Shown: positions 24,775 to 38,530, counted from the first letter of the stretch. The stretch: 64,000 nt of DNA from Varroa destructor (GCF_002443255.2 NW_019211456.1:12050229-12114228); one strand, 5' to 3'. Program-made: numbers and translations. The notes: a model not told the origin generated them from the letters alone.

Positions 24775-27700
24775 GTAAAAATATTACCCGCCTGTAAGAA
24801 TTAGGCGCCACAATCGCGGTTTTAACCGTCTGCTCGAACTGGGACTCTCCCCTTCTCTGATTCCCCGTTTTCGTTCTAAGCCAAGATAGTTGGCAGGCTA
24901 TGCACCTTAGCGGGGTAAGTTTTCAGAGTCCAAATGCACGTTAAATAAGACAAGGAATTAATGACAAACGTTAAGATAGATGAAGCTAAATCGAGTGTGA
25001 GGTAGAAACCTATGTAAAAAATGATACAAACTACGTTTAGTATTCTGCCAAGTGCTTAATGCCAAGTGCACTATCTACAATAGCTTTATATTTTAGTCAG
25101 TAATGTGTTTGCCCGAATACGAATAAACCTTTGATCTAAATAAACCTAACCTATCCACAGGAAAAGGCGACGGATACGCTAACTGATTGACTGGAAGAAA
25201 AGTTGTTACTTCTTGATATTTGTTAGCAGGTCAGCTCTTATGGATTTTGTTCCACTCAACGATATGTTGCATATTCTACAGTGTGTACGTATGTACGTAC
25301 GTTTATTTTGACCCTTATCCCTTTTCACGTTTAACCTACGTTATATATTCACTGTTGTGTTTATATAACACACATACTCCAGAGCTCAAATGGCAGTACG
25401 TCATCGAGATTCATCGATTGAAGCCCGATGTTTACAACCCTCATATCAGTCCCCCTGATGCAATGACCGCAGGCTAGAAATAACGTAATTGCAACGGATT
25501 GTATTCCGGACACAGTTACTCATAGCTGTGCGCCAAACGATACAATATGTTCACTACCATGTCTGCCGCTAAGTTTGTCTGAGAAATACAATGTTGACAA
25601 AAAGACGACGCACCACACATTAGCTATATGTATATATAGTGTGTGAGAGAGAGAAAGAGAAAGGCGTTTAACCTTTTCAAGTAAAATAGATAGACATATA
25701 ATCCGTGTACGACGTATCGCTGATAAGTCGTTTTTTAGGGCGTTGCATTGTATGAACTATACCGTCATTGTTGTAGCAAGCAAACTCAACCTTCACGTGG
25801 TGTAATATGTGATCGCCTGGGGATTTTCTTGAATCAATATGTGCGGAAACGAGGGCAATGTTGCGACTTGCATCTTTTATTGTATCACACGTATCTCTAA
25901 TGAACCAAAGCTAAATTTGGATGATGACAGTCATCACCGAGATGGCGCCACAAGGGTAACTTTACACACACCTACCAACGCGTGCTGAATACTTTTATAC
26001 TGCTGCTTTTTACGTACTGTACTAAGTATAAGAGCTCTTGGAACTTATACTCGAAGTAACCTAGCTGACATTCTAAGAATAACCGGCATTCGCAACAAGA
26101 CAAGGATTTTAATTATGCATTTAGATTCAATGCAGACGATTGAATATTTACGCAAGTTTAAATTTTCATGGATAAAACCTAAACGATACATCTTTGTTCT
26201 TATTAGAACCTTGTTAGAAGTATATATTACTAGCATATACCAAAATAGATCGCGAACTTTTCAACATGAAAGCTAAAAGGCACTACAGTTGCAAGAAGTC
26301 AAAAAAGAAAAAACCGTCAGGTTATTACTCGTTTCCCAATTCAGCACAAATTATATACAGAACTTAACGAGAGGTGTAGGTGTGATAAGAAAAATCGTGA
26401 CAAATGTGTACATATATAGCAGCTAGTTGCTCGCTAGCACCCCCGTTTAGGAGCTTGGTACATTATCGATTGGTTCGGCAGCCTAAGCACTTGTGTCGCA
26501 AAGTTCTCAGCTCACGAATGCTACAGTCGAGCAAATAATGAAACAACCTTGTGATTTACTACATCATATATCTTGTTGTTACGTATTTATATGCAAATTT
26601 TTTGTTGAAACGTTTAGTTGAATGTATACCATCAAAACTAGGTGATAGTTCTATGTATTAAAAAATAGTGGGAATACAAACCGGTGAAATGTTTCTGTTC
26701 TAAAGAATATAACGGGTCTGTAGTATGTGTGTTAATGTCGCAAGATGTTAGCCCTGTATAAAAGAGGAATTATGATGTACATAAGGATAGTACACTTATT
26801 TGAAGCGCGTCCAGAAATATCAGATATATTGAGCCTTACGCTCCCAGTATATGTGACTTCTGCGTGATCGGTATTTACAGTGGGCATTCAGAAGTTGTAT
26901 GCTTTGAAAAAAAATTACACAAAAACCCCTAATAGGATAGGAGGAAGAAGATTCATTGGGGCTTATGACTCCTTTTTATCGCTTCGTATAGGTGAACCTA
27001 TTATAAGGCGTCATGGCCTGAACGATTTGTCGATGTTCTTTGGAACACTGTTCTCAACGCTTAACACAGCTCATTGAATTCGCTGTATCTTTCATAGGGG
27101 TGTGAAGTCGAAGAACACGCCCTCGACTGTGTCTCTGATAAACGGCAGGGCAATGTTTTGCCAAAGCGTGGTCATGCATCTTGTTAGTTTTCACCTTCTC
27201 AAGAGTCACCTCGAAGCTATCTTCTGAGGCAGCACGCCTCAGACGCCGGTGATTCAGTTCTCTTTCATGTGTAATCTATATCTTTTCGCAATAAGAACCT
27301 GTTGTCAACGACACTTCTACAATTTGAATCTAGCTTGCGTATGATATCTATGTGGGTGATTACTGGAGGTACGATCGTGGGCAAAGGACAGATAGCCTCA
27401 TAATCAAAAGATTTTCCGAGACGCAAAGCAGTATCATTTCATATAAAGTTGTAGACAACATACATGCATGTACTGACATCGTTAAAAGGACGATGTTTGA
27501 CATTATTATGAGAATCCGATTTATTACCATGACTTTATACGTATCCAGATGAGTTTCGCTAGAAGCGAGGATGTACGTACTAGTTAGATTAATTGTTATA
27601 ATATAAATATATAAATTTCATGTTAATGGTTAAGAGTAAGATTTGTTTTAATATATATATTAAGGTCCGTGATTCTTTTTTATGCAAATAGATACCTGAA

Positions 27701-30700
27701 GTCTGTTCGACAGGTGTATTGAACACTGGCGTATTTCTGGCGTTACGAAGGTCGGTTCTATATACGTAAATGTAGATACTAGATAGCGAGACCTTCAACT
27801 GTCTACGGTTGTGACACATTCAATTAGACAGACAAACGGGCAGCCTATTCCAGTCGTCACGGAACTATTCGCGTGATTGTGCGGCGCTTGCCTACTAAGT
27901 TTAAGGATTCGTGAGGTCGTCTAGGTCCAGAGCCTAGCTCGTAACTGAGAGGCCAGCAGACAAAAGCAGCAACTGTACCAGTAATCAAGCTCGAAACACA
28001 TCTGTTGTAGAAATACGCAAATAATTTTTGTAATTTGTCCAGTATTTAGCAGCGAGACGATATAAGCGAACTATATCGTAGTTGCATTCATTTTAGTTGC
28101 GTACAGCCATATCTGTGGCTTATCTCACCTATGATATGTCACAAACGGTCAGCTATAGCCAAATTGGGCGCTACGAATAAACTAATAAACACGAACAAAC
28201 GACACAGCCCGACGATAGGGGGCCCACCATTACTACTGCTGCTTCTGATGCTATACGATTGGATAGAGAAGGGTATCGCACCTCTCAGCTGCCCTATCGT
28301 GATCCTATTATAAATGATAATAAATTAAAAATTCAAACGCCAACGTATTATCCGACAGAATTGATATAGATGAATATGCATTTATAAAATAAGGTCGCTG
28401 TGATCGAGTGAGGCTATCGGTGAAGGCTGTAAACTATTATGGTATGGGCGTGATACTAACCGTAACAGGTAAACGCATACGGTGCCATTCGTAATGTTAC
28501 AATATTTAAATACGAGTGCCGTCATATTAGCGTACATAAATAACAACAATCATTATCACTCTTGTACAGAAATACTAGCAGTCTGTAGAGATAAATATTC
28601 GTCGTATTGAGAGCGATATGCTTAACGCCCTGGATTTGTTGTGAGAAGCTTCCAGGACCCGTGTTTGTCATGGACAGTATCTCCGAGCAGCCTGAGAGGT
28701 ACTTTGGGCTCAGTGACCAATAAATACAGTTCATTTTTTATTGTTTCTTGACAACTTAGAGACATGAAAAATATCATATCAATCTGTAGATAATGAAGTA
28801 TTTTTGTCTGCAATTGTTTAACTTCTATCAAGTGAAGCTTCGAAATGTTTTTTCTGTCAATACGTACCGTGCAATCTTGCCGACCTACTGCGGTTGGCTG
28901 CCTACAGTGGCCCAAAACAACGTCTTCCTACATTACTTTTACCGATGTACTTTTGTTGACATACCTCTAGACGATTAAGGGATAGAATAAACGAACAAAG
29001 GCTCAACAATATAGAGTACTTATTTTTGGAAAAATGTGGCGTGACTTTTCAAGAACAGCACGTTCATCTCTATTAGCCTATTAGTCAACAAGCAGACAAA
29101 TCGAGACGACTGCCCTCTTTTGAATCCTATTCGTAATCGTTACAGATGTTTGAAATAGATTTTGTATATAATCTGTGCACATTTTGTTCATGTACAGCCG
29201 TGCCGTACCCTGCTGCATGCTGCTCAAACCTACTAAATCTATCCTGCATTGAGATGTGAAGCTCCACTCACATAGGAATTATGCAAATGAACATGCCATA
29301 GCCAAAAAAATATGCCCTTAATAACAATCATCGGGCGTTTTTCTATAAGCTTCACGATTTCGTTGCAGATAATATGACCAATTCAGTGAGTTGGACCAAT
29401 AAAAATATGAGTTAATCTATGTTCAACAAATAATTTACTACCATTATTTTAATATTATTAAATGAGAAATATCTGCGCTATGGGTGTAAGCTTCACTGAG
29501 TCATTGAATCGCACAGAAGCGCATATAAATATAAAAGTTCTATTTACAAGGCATCCTTTGCGCCGATTGGTTCAATAAAGGGACGCTTAGTAAATTAACT
29601 GGCATTATCAGTTGTAGGTACCTTAGCTACTTGATATAATTTAGTAACATGTGATGGTGGTGCTGTCGCGTCGTAGTAGTTAGCGTCGAATATTTTGTAG
29701 GAACAAGGGCCAACTAGTGCCCCTCTGTTTTTAATATACAAATCACGGACAACGTTAGATGTATAATTAGCCTACGCCATTTACATTACAATTTTTGTCT
29801 ATAGTACGTTATCTAGAGCAAGATTTCACCATTTTTTAGGCTAAGACGAACATGAAGGTTATGTCTATGTGCGCGCGTAACTGAAACGTTTTAGGAGTTA
29901 ACTAAAATATAAGATAAACTGTTACAAGAAGGACTTACGTTCATTAGTGCTCTTGAGCGTTCATGTCCATGTCATGTCATCAAATACGAATTTTATTAAA
30001 GGGTACACACATTTTCGCTTTTTTGCTTAACAGTGAATTTTGACATTCCAAGTTGCTGAGCTCGCTTCAGCATATGGTAGAGAAGCCAACTGTAATAAGG
30101 TCCGATGAAGCCTCAAAGAAAGAATTTTACAAGGCAGATGTGGCTTTTTTTGCCAGTTGGCAATGGGTAGTATCTACACATATGAAACCTTTGTCATTTT
30201 GTGGCTACATGTGTTCTTCTTCATTTTTTGCACATCTTATTTGGGCACAATTTTGGCGAGCATTTGATGGTGACAATTTCAAGGACCCTTTTTCGCCACA
30301 AATCCGTCGTTAATTACTCATTTATATGATCCCTCGTCATAGATATAAAGCACAGAGAAGTTTCGTATTTTACTGACTACTAAATGGACTTTGAGACTTC
30401 ATTTTCGAATTGGGCTCACGGTTGAGGGGATTTAAGGAAAATTACTACTCAGTCAGAATTCAAGTTTACTTCATCGGACGAACGCTCTGAGAACAGACCT
30501 TAACTAACGAAAGGTAACTCTCTTAATAGAAATGTAAGTTAATTACTATAGAGTACTGTAGAGAAGTAGTGCCTGCAAACGTTATTTGATTCAATTTGTA
30601 GAATTGCGGAAATACCCAAAGTTCTGAAGATCATTCGAAAATTTATTGTCACCTCTCGACAGCAGGGTGGCAACAAACTCTATCTGATGACAGCATATTT

Positions 30701-31630
30701 ACGGTGAACCCTACGATCCAACATTACGCGGCTGGCTGGTGGTCTGAACGCTCACGTGAGATCAAATAAACACCTAGGACTTCCGAAGAAATATAGCTAT
30801 CAAAAGATGAATCGGCCTCTCGACCGCACAAGCTGCTTGCCTGACGTGACCTGCAATTGACATCTGTCTCGGATTTAGCACATCGATAACAAGCTTCGAG
30901 CCCAAAGTTTGCGCTCACAGTCAACATGATATCTACCATTAGTTTGCCTGTTGTATTGAGCTGTGCATGTCAAGCTTTACTGGAAGTATGTATTCGACTG
31001 AGCGAATTCCATAAAAAAAAATTATCCGGAATCGGTCAACGGTCGAAATTGATTCCATGAGATAGCTCGATATTTCTCTAATGTGACCACGGTAGGAATT
31101 CTGGACAACATTGAAGTTAGTCGATCTTCTGCGTGCCTGGCGCTTGTTCAGGATTCTTTTGTGAACCTTGTCAGTTTAAGCCTAAGTTCTGCTGAACATC
31201 GGTGATGAAATTTTCTCTCGACCCAATATTCGACACAACTTGATTTTGGCATATCCGATTTTTCAGTCGAGACTACGTATTATAGAATAAAGTAAATAAA
31301 TACGCGAACACCTGCTAATCCAGCAGACTTAAGTAATATATATACCGTATTGCTGTGAATTGTAGTAAATCCACCGCAACACCATTCCGCAAACGATTAT
31401 ACCGCTGCAATACAAAGCGTAATTTGACATCAACGAATTTAGGCTAAAAAGTATTAATAATTCTAATGCGCTTCGGGACAGGATGCACAATTATCACGCT
31501 TTGGGCAATCATCTTTGTAATGTGGAAGTGTTTACGGTATTCCGAATAACAGACTGCTTGGAATGTTTCCAAACGTATGAGCCCACAAGCTCAGCAAATG
31601 TCTAAAAACCAATGGTCTTAATTAACTAGC
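24775..31630. other. Gene-free stretch
   Basis: Nothing recognised. A plus frame at 30053-30313 (86 codons, Trp-rich: FFASWQWVVSTHMKPLSFCG) is the most protein-like piece, but it has no family or splice support. A GA-rich tract lies near 25641-25661. Confidence 0.4.
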
Positions 31631-31636
31631 CACCCT

Positions 31637-31894
31637 TTGTACGTGTGCAGAGAACCTGGAGAATACCCCCCCCCCCCTTTTGACGGACAACCTGAGTTTG
31701 GTGATAACCGTCTAAAGAAACGGAGGAAAACGGCTTACAAACAGCTTGAGGATGGGCCAAAACTATTGACTACAGCCACAAAACCGTCATTAACCGTCCC
31801 ACGTCCATTTGGTTTAAAGGGAAACTTGGAATTTTCTGAATCCAAAAAGGAATTACGGCTTAATGCTTCATCTCAACATTTCACCTGGTATTGA
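31637..31894 (+). CDS. Unrecognised exon-like open frame with a poly-C tract
   Basis: An 85-codon plus frame. An acceptor-like GTACGTGTGCAG ends at 31650, then the frame reads EPGEYPPPPFDGQPEFGDNR, KKRRKTAYKQLEDGPKLLTT and TVPRPFGLKGNLEFSESKKE. The basic and proline-rich make-up looks coding, but I recognise no family. The four prolines come from a 12-base poly-C run (31666-31677), where length errors are likely. It lies just upstream of the mariner relic but does not read as mariner transposase. Confidence 0.22.
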   Translation: MYVCREPGEYPPPPFDGQPEFGDNRLKKRRKTAYKQLEDGPKLLTTATKPSLTVPRPFGLKGNLEFSESKKELRLNASSQHFTWY

Positions 31895-32026
31895 GCATAA
31901 GCGGCCACAGTTGGGGACGAGAAGTGATGTCTGTTCGCCAATATTAAACTAGAGACCAAGATCGATGGCTTTAGGCAAGACGTCAGAGATCAGGGAATAA
32001 CCAGATCTTCAGCTAAACAAACAAGA

Positions 32027-32450
32027 GTTGTGTTTTACATTTGGTGCAACTGCAAGGGCTTGGTTCACTGTCAAATACTTTCTACTAACGATATAGTTGA
32101 TCTGCACGTTTATTCAGCGTAGTTGCATCGGATCAACGAGGTTATTCAAGAAAAAAGGCATGACAGACGAGGTCAAGTCGTCCTCTACCAGACCAACGCA
32201 AGGCCGTATACGGCAAATATCGTCAGAATTGCCCTCCTGGACTTCGAATCTGGAGGTTTACCCTCTATATTTTCCCACGCTTTTGCCATCGGATTTTCGC
32301 CTTAGGGCAACCAGCTTCGATATAGGTCAAGAGCTCAAAGTGTGGTTGGGAAGTTTTTTAAGAAAAAAACCCGCCATCTTCTGGGCAGACGGCATATAGT
32401 ATTTGATGAAAAGACAAGAACAAGTCGTGAACATTGAAGGAAGGAGGATA
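32027..32450 (+). mobile_element. Decayed mariner-family transposase (C-terminal half)
   Basis: Two overlapping plus frames read as mariner transposase. The first (32027-32305) gives VVFYIWCNCKGLVHCQILST, then an in-frame stop, LHRINEVIQEKR and YQTNARPYTANIV, the counterpart of the mariner HDNARPHTA block. The second (shifted by one, to 32450) gives LPSDFRL (compare APSDYHLF), then VWLGSFLRKKPAIFWADGI, a stop, and YLMKRQEQVVNIEGRRI, the usual mariner tail (RWQKVV.(.)G.Y). The second catalytic Asp is replaced by Thr, while the third survives in LPSDF. Stops and a frameshift make it dead. The N-terminal DNA-binding half and the terminal inverted repeats were not found. Confidence 0.75.
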
Positions 32451-33299
32451 CGTCCCACAATAATTTATTATCGCAGAAATAAAAAAAAGAGCGTGGGCTT
32501 TCCTCAGTAAAAAAAAATTGCCAAAACCGTTATTCCGGCCTAATGCGTTTGTAGGAATGCGTAGTCAAACATTTTTTGGTTATCTTCTAAGCTAAAGCCC
32601 TTCCTGCATACTTATCGGCCTTGCCTACTTGCTCATCTGTAATGCTAATTCTAAATCGCGTACTCAGAAGTTTGTCAAGGCCCGACGGCGTTCTTTGTGA
32701 AGAACAGGCTCCTGCATATATGCAATTTCAAAAAGTACTTTAGTTTCGATTGTTTTGTTATCACATCTGAAGATGAAGGGATAGTTTAAAAAGGCCTGGT
32801 ACAGCATATCCTTTGTTTTACTGCCTTGAAATCAAATAAAATTAATATTGGTCAGGCACTATTTCAAACGGATACCGTTACATCTCTGTATGTTCAACAG
32901 GCAAACACGCAACACACTGCATTTTAACTGGGGCATAAATCATTAAAAATCTTATGACTACCTACTATAACGAATGTATGGACACATCGTTTTCAATTTA
33001 GAATTCTAGATTCCGAGGGATATTTTAAGTGTGCCGGCTGTCGAAGCCATATCCCTCGAAAATTTTACCACTACTGCTAACTGAGTTCATCGAATTTCAA
33101 TAAATACAATACGACAATAAGCAAATTGAAGGGATACACGTGCATGAGAAGTACGCTCACGTTTTAAAACAGTATAGTTGTTTTAGACATAAAGAGATAC
33201 AAATCAATACGTTCGCTAAAATCTCCAACGAAATTTAAAGTTGTGACGGATCGTTGACTACTGTTGATCAAGGACGCAAACGCCGCCGCCAACTGTCAA

Positions 33300-35350
33300 A
33301 TTGTCAGTGCTAACTCCTCATTAATTCACGCATCTTCTTCAACTTTATAGCCCTTGTCATTGCGTTGTTCTCATCTTAATGGCCTCGCACTGGTTTTACC
33401 CTTAGAAGGAGCTACAGCTTATGCCACAGTTGCAGCTGCTGCTCCTTGTTTAGCTGACCGCCTATCCTATTCCAGCTTGTTCTATTCACGCATGCAGTGT
33501 GCGCCTTTGTTCCCCTTCCCTTTAGGGAGCTGCATCGGAGTTACCTCGCCTGCGCTGTGTCCCTTTCCAGTGCGAGGCTCTCTCCACTTTTCGACGAGCC
33601 CTTTCCGAGCGCTGGTCGGCGCTAGGGCGAGTGCCAGGTCATTGCCTCCCTCTGGCAACTGTATCAGTGACGTCCAGACTTGCGGGGTGCGCGCGAAACG
33701 TAAGGGTTGCAAGCAAACCAAACGCATATCATCATCATTATCACTAAGCGGCGAAACATACGAAACACACAGTGAGGCACGAAAAGATATATACACACGT
33801 TCAAGAATAGCACAAAATAGTCGGCACAGATCCAGAAGAGTAGGCCAGCGAAAGAAGCAGGTGGACAAACAGGCTACCTCGCCAGCAGCGCGGAAAAGCA
33901 GCATAATCAGGCGAAGGAAGCCTTCATCGTACTGACTAGTCATGCCACTGTAATTAGTGTCATAACCAGTGCTACCTATCAGTAAGCGACAAATGCAGAT
34001 TCCTGCTTGAGCTGGCCTGCCATGTTCGCCTGTGTGCTGGCCTTGTTCCGGTTCACCGTTTCTTCATCTGTACTGTGGCTTGTGCTTTCTGCGAATACTC
34101 ACGCTTGTAATTGTCTTGAGAGTCTGTTCCTATCAGCACCAACTGCCCTATGTGTCGCCAGACTAAATACTAGTGAAGTGCTATCCCGTTGCTAATATCA
34201 CTATGTGATCGTTGCTTTAGCAGTGGCTGCTCCTGATGCCACGGTCACAGCTCGTGTCGCTGCTGTTCGACTAGAGTGAGTCACAGCTGACTAAAGAGGC
34301 AACAACAAAAACAATTACTGTCATAGCAGATTAAAGCTGTTTGTAGCGTTGCGTTCACTGCTTTCGTGGTTGTTCTTAACGCAAAAGAGGCAGAAGAACT
34401 CAAAGGTGAAAGCGGTGTTTGTGCATAAATCTCCGGATCGTCGAGTCCTATTTTGAGTTCGCGCAGACCCTAGCGCGCATCAGTCCAACAACAGCAGCAG
34501 TAAACCGAACATCGCCGTAGCACTGGAAAACTATCGGCACTTCGTGTGCTACCGATTAGCGATGACCGCACTTGTCGGGATAGTCCTAAACACAGGAGGA
34601 GTACCGAAGCCTGCCCAAGCTTAAACAGGCTCATTCACTGCAGAAGCACAGATACACAATGAGTAGTAGCGGCAACGACGGCTATCTGACGGCTGTGTCC
34701 AAGTTGTTGGCAGTAGAAATGGTGCTACTGTAGGGTAGAAAAAAACAAGTATACGATTTTCGGTGGGTTCTTGACGTTGCTGTATCGTTAAGTTCCTGTT
34801 GTTCGTTATGGTCAAACGGTAGATAGATGCTTGTTGTTGCTGGCGCTAAGACCAGCCACTGTTGATCGATCGGGAACACTGGTCAGCGTTGGTATACAGT
34901 CAGTCAATTGCAGAGCCCCGAGGCGATACTCCGGCTGGGTTTCGGAACTCGCTTCTTTGAGCGCCGAAGCTAATCAGCTAGTGCGTGATATTGCCACTGC
35001 CTTCTGGCAACGACACCACAGTTAGATTTGAGCGTCATCGTCGTTCATGTTGCTTGTCCTACTGCTGCCACTGCCGCCGCCGTCGAAAACAGCGGATGGT
35101 CCTGACTCCAGTTGTTCGAACACGGTTCTAGCCACCGACTGGAGCTTCTAGCCAGCAGCGGTAGCAGTGCACGTTAAACTGCTCAACAAGCAGGCACAAG
35201 CTGATAACACCGACGCCGGCCGATGCGGACCACGTGAATGTCCCCATCCCCACTCCATTCTGCGATACGCTCAACCCCACAACGACAGAAAGCGGCTAAC
35301 GAGCAATTCAGTGGCGGACCAACAGCCAGTGTAGCATGATGACCATCACT
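33300..35350. promoter_or_regulatory. GC-rich region upstream of the LRR gene; possible promoter and leader exons
   Basis: About 2 kb is clearly richer in GC and CpG than its surroundings, with scattered CAG/GCC triplets. Long frames are open on both strands at once (33354-33935 plus, 33482-33943 minus), which is what high GC alone produces. No family is recognisable in either. It lies 1-3 kb before the LRR first exon in the same orientation, so a promoter or 5' leader is plausible but unproven. Confidence 0.3.
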
Positions 35351-35619
35351 GCAACATACGCTGCTTCCTTTGTAATGTAATAGATCGATCGACGATCAGC
35401 GGACCGAGCAGAGCCAAGAGAACTGGCAGTCGACAGAATGAGGCGGTAATTCTTTCGATCATTCGTCCGTGCGCCTGTCCGTCCATCGTAATTCTTTCTA
35501 TGGCCGATTTCATTTCATATGGAGGCCAAGGGAATGCCGTCCAGAATCCACAATGAGTGAAACAGTCAAAGTGGTCTGAGGTTGTAATTGTATCTGTGTA
35601 ATTGCAGTTCGACAAAAGC

Positions 35620-35640
35620 ATATATATATATATATATATA
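35620..35640. repeat. (TA)10 microsatellite
   Basis: A TA run between the GC-rich region and the LRR first exon. Confidence 0.95.
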
Positions 35641-36297
35641 CGTCAGCTATATTCACATGCAAAAAAACACTCGTAAGAAGAATCCTCTATGAGAAAGGTA
35701 GGAGATTGAATAAGAGTTCAGATCAGCCAGCGTCTCAGAGTTACCTACTGCCTATGACCGACTTCGGGATCAATGAGATGTTTGCGAATGAAGAATGGTA
35801 GTATCGTACTGAAGAGCAAAGAGCGACAAACCTTACGATCCTTTGGTGTTAGACCTAATTGATCACTTGGTGTCCTGTACCTAGGCCTGGTAAATAATTT
35901 GTAGAGTTTCACGGTGGGTAGATTTACTGGCATCGCTTTCGTACGTAGAATATCTGCACATATTAATATACAGGCAAATAGATAACTTCATAAACTACTC
36001 CGTGAGCAATCGTGTGCGGTGATCTGTGAATAAATATCTTTACTTATATCTCTTGAACAACGAGAAAACAAATCGTAACAAACAGAATCTTTCACACCGA
36101 CTTTAGAGAAGAAAACTTCGCGCCCCACCGTTGCTGCTTGGGAATATGAGTCGGATGAAAATGTGCTTTGTGCCTGTTTGACCTCGTGCGTTGTTCGTCG
36201 AGCGAAGTGTCCATGAAACTATCTAAATGTAGTTATTGAACTGAGTTGTGAGGAGAACGCCGATCCCGTTGCGCTCATCCGCGCCGTCGGTTCCGCG

Positions 36298-36701
36298 ATG
36301 CCTATGGACTCCTGTCCGTATTGGATACAAGTGCGTGGAGTTGTTGCGCGATTTCTGATCAACGTGACTTCGATCTCAGCGATTTTCAGCTACGTTCTTT
36401 TGGTGTCAGCGCTATGCGGCGTCGTCGTCGTTGCCGCCGCCGCCGCCGCTGCCGACAGAGTCGATATAGGTGGAGTCGAAACGACCTTGCCCAATCCAAC
36501 AACAACGGCCACCGAAGTAACCGTTTTATCGCCGTCAAACGGCCCGCCGTCGATTTGCTCGCCGTGTCAGTGCCGCATGTCGAAGCGTGGACCGCTGATG
36601 GAGTGCAACGCACTCTCCGAGCCCAGACTTATCATGCCAAACGGCCTGGCACGCCTAAGACGCGTTCTACAACGGCCAGAAAATGTTAACATCAGTGCAC
36701 T
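36298..36701 (+). CDS. First coding exon of a secreted or membrane leucine-rich-repeat protein (partial)
   Basis: This exon has 134 codons plus two bases, and ends at the consensus donor GTGAGT (36702). The ATG is the first in frame after a TGA about 85 bases upstream. Residues about 20-51 form a long hydrophobic stretch (ISAIFSYVLLVSALCGVVVV, then an alanine run), read as a signal peptide. A Thr/Pro-rich spacer follows. Residues about 82-100 contain ICSPCQC, then MECNALS: the spaced cysteines of an LRR N-terminal cap. The exon ends in LQRPENVNISAL, which looks like the start of a first leucine-rich repeat. Such proteins usually act at the cell surface in adhesion or receptor roles. I cannot name the subfamily, and the repeat-bearing exons were not found downstream. 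The alanine run comes from a GCC repeat. Confidence 0.65.
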
Positions 36702-38500
36702 GTGAGTAACGTCAGACGAAAATTAGCCTATTTACTACAAAGTTCTATTACAACACAGTGTGTTGCATTTATGTAAAATATATCAGTTTCTTGTGGGACG
36801 CTTGTATGCCTAGATCACAATGCGATACGTTTTGTATGACAAAAAAAACCGGCCTAGATTGTAGGAATTGGCTTGAAAATGACTTGAAATGTAGCCAAAA
36901 TATGGTTGCAGTATTATCAAAATGGCGATATGAATAATATATTACATAATTGAAAAGGAGCAAATAAGGAGCTAGTGAGTAACTATTTTCATGATAGCCT
37001 GCGCAGAATGGCTTTGGTAGTCCTTTTTTTTTATCTCGTAGAATATCGTACCAGATATTCGCTCCGGTATTAGTTACTCGTATTACGTGAGATAGTTGTA
37101 AATGCTGCACTTAAACTATTACCGTGCTTCCGATCAGATTGTTTTAGTCTCCTTTAGAAACTATGTCATGTATCTTTTGGTTAGTCAACCTTCAGATCTT
37201 GTCCGTTGTTTCCATCTAAGCGGAACACACACGTATTTTTCGTTTATGCAATTAGTTAGACGTCCTCTATTAGTAATGAATTACCATTGATAGTACATAT
37301 CTAACAAGTCAGACACACAGGCCATTACTAACCGCTCAGCAGACAATGGAGCAGGTTGATATCCTATTGCCCCATTGTGCGATCTTTCTGATAGAGGTTG
37401 CCAGCGAATACAGGTTTTGGAGTAAGTTAGGAAATGCAGAGTCGCGGAGTTGACATACAACTATGGACCCCTTCTAGGCATTTTTAGGGTTTATCTTATT
37501 TAAATGCGATAGGGGTAGAAATTTTGAGGGTTTTGTGTGTACACGAACAATATTTTTTGTTAGTTGGTACTTCTATCTGCACTCATCTAGTCTGTTTCTT
37601 ATATAAAGGGATCAGCTTGTGGCTCAATCACTCTAGGCATCAGATAGGGCCTATTGATAACTTTATGAAGTTACTAGAGTTTACTAAGCACCTATGTCGT
37701 ACAAGAACATAATTGCTGTACGTTGAAATAGATATCATACAATACTAGAGAGTCATTAAATTTTTAACTGCCACAGCAGTTTCAACCGAGCTTGCGATAA
37801 CCCGTAAAATGTTTACCAATTTGCTTTTAAATATTATGCCATTTTTGCTATCGCTTTAATATTTCTTTTTCATTTAACTTTAGCAAAAATTACTATATGG
37901 TGCTTCCCAATCATAGGACGCCTTATCTATAGACTTTTCTTTTCAAAAAAAGACCCATCAGAGAAATGCTCTCACGTTGCATAACGCAACTACGATACAA
38001 GTGGTGCTAAAGAAATCTTGTATTCATCAAATTTTTGCTTGAGTAACTTCAGCGTTTAAAATAAGCGATATCGGAGATTAATGTTTCGATTCGTCGAGGT
38101 AAAACTCGTTTGGTCTAGGTTGCAGTATTTCAACATGCTTGTGTAAAGGGAACCATTAATAGTTTAGTGTAACAAAACGGAAATAACTTGATAATTTATT
38201 CTCCTATAGTTGTGCACAAAACGTGTGTTGCTTCAACGTCTTCAATAGAATAAGGGTCCATGTATATGGAGTTTTATTTGTTTACCGGACTAGTCGTGCA
38301 AACTTACAAATCAACCGAGAAGGTGACTTTTAATACAGAACTCGTTGTCTTGCTGTTGTTGACAGCAAACGCTTCAAGTGGTCTGTAAGCTTAAGTTTCT
38401 AAGTTAAACTAAATTTTATTGGACCGAACACCAGCGCCCTCATAGAGCACACTCCGCGAATCACCGTACGACGGGTCCAACTGTTGCGATCTCCGGGGAA

Positions 38501-38530
38501 CTGAAATGTTCGGATACTCGAACATTTTAG
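38501..38530. repeat. 12-bp stem, 6-base loop hairpin
   Basis: CTGAAATGTTCG (38501-38512) pairs with CGAACATTTTAG (38519-38530) through 11 Watson-Crick pairs and one G-U. It lies in gene-free sequence after the LRR first exon. Confidence 0.8.

Noticed and set aside
33354..33943. 193-codon plus and 153-codon minus frames
   Set aside because: They overlap each other in GC-rich sequence with no recognisable domain. Treated as part of a possible promoter or leader region.
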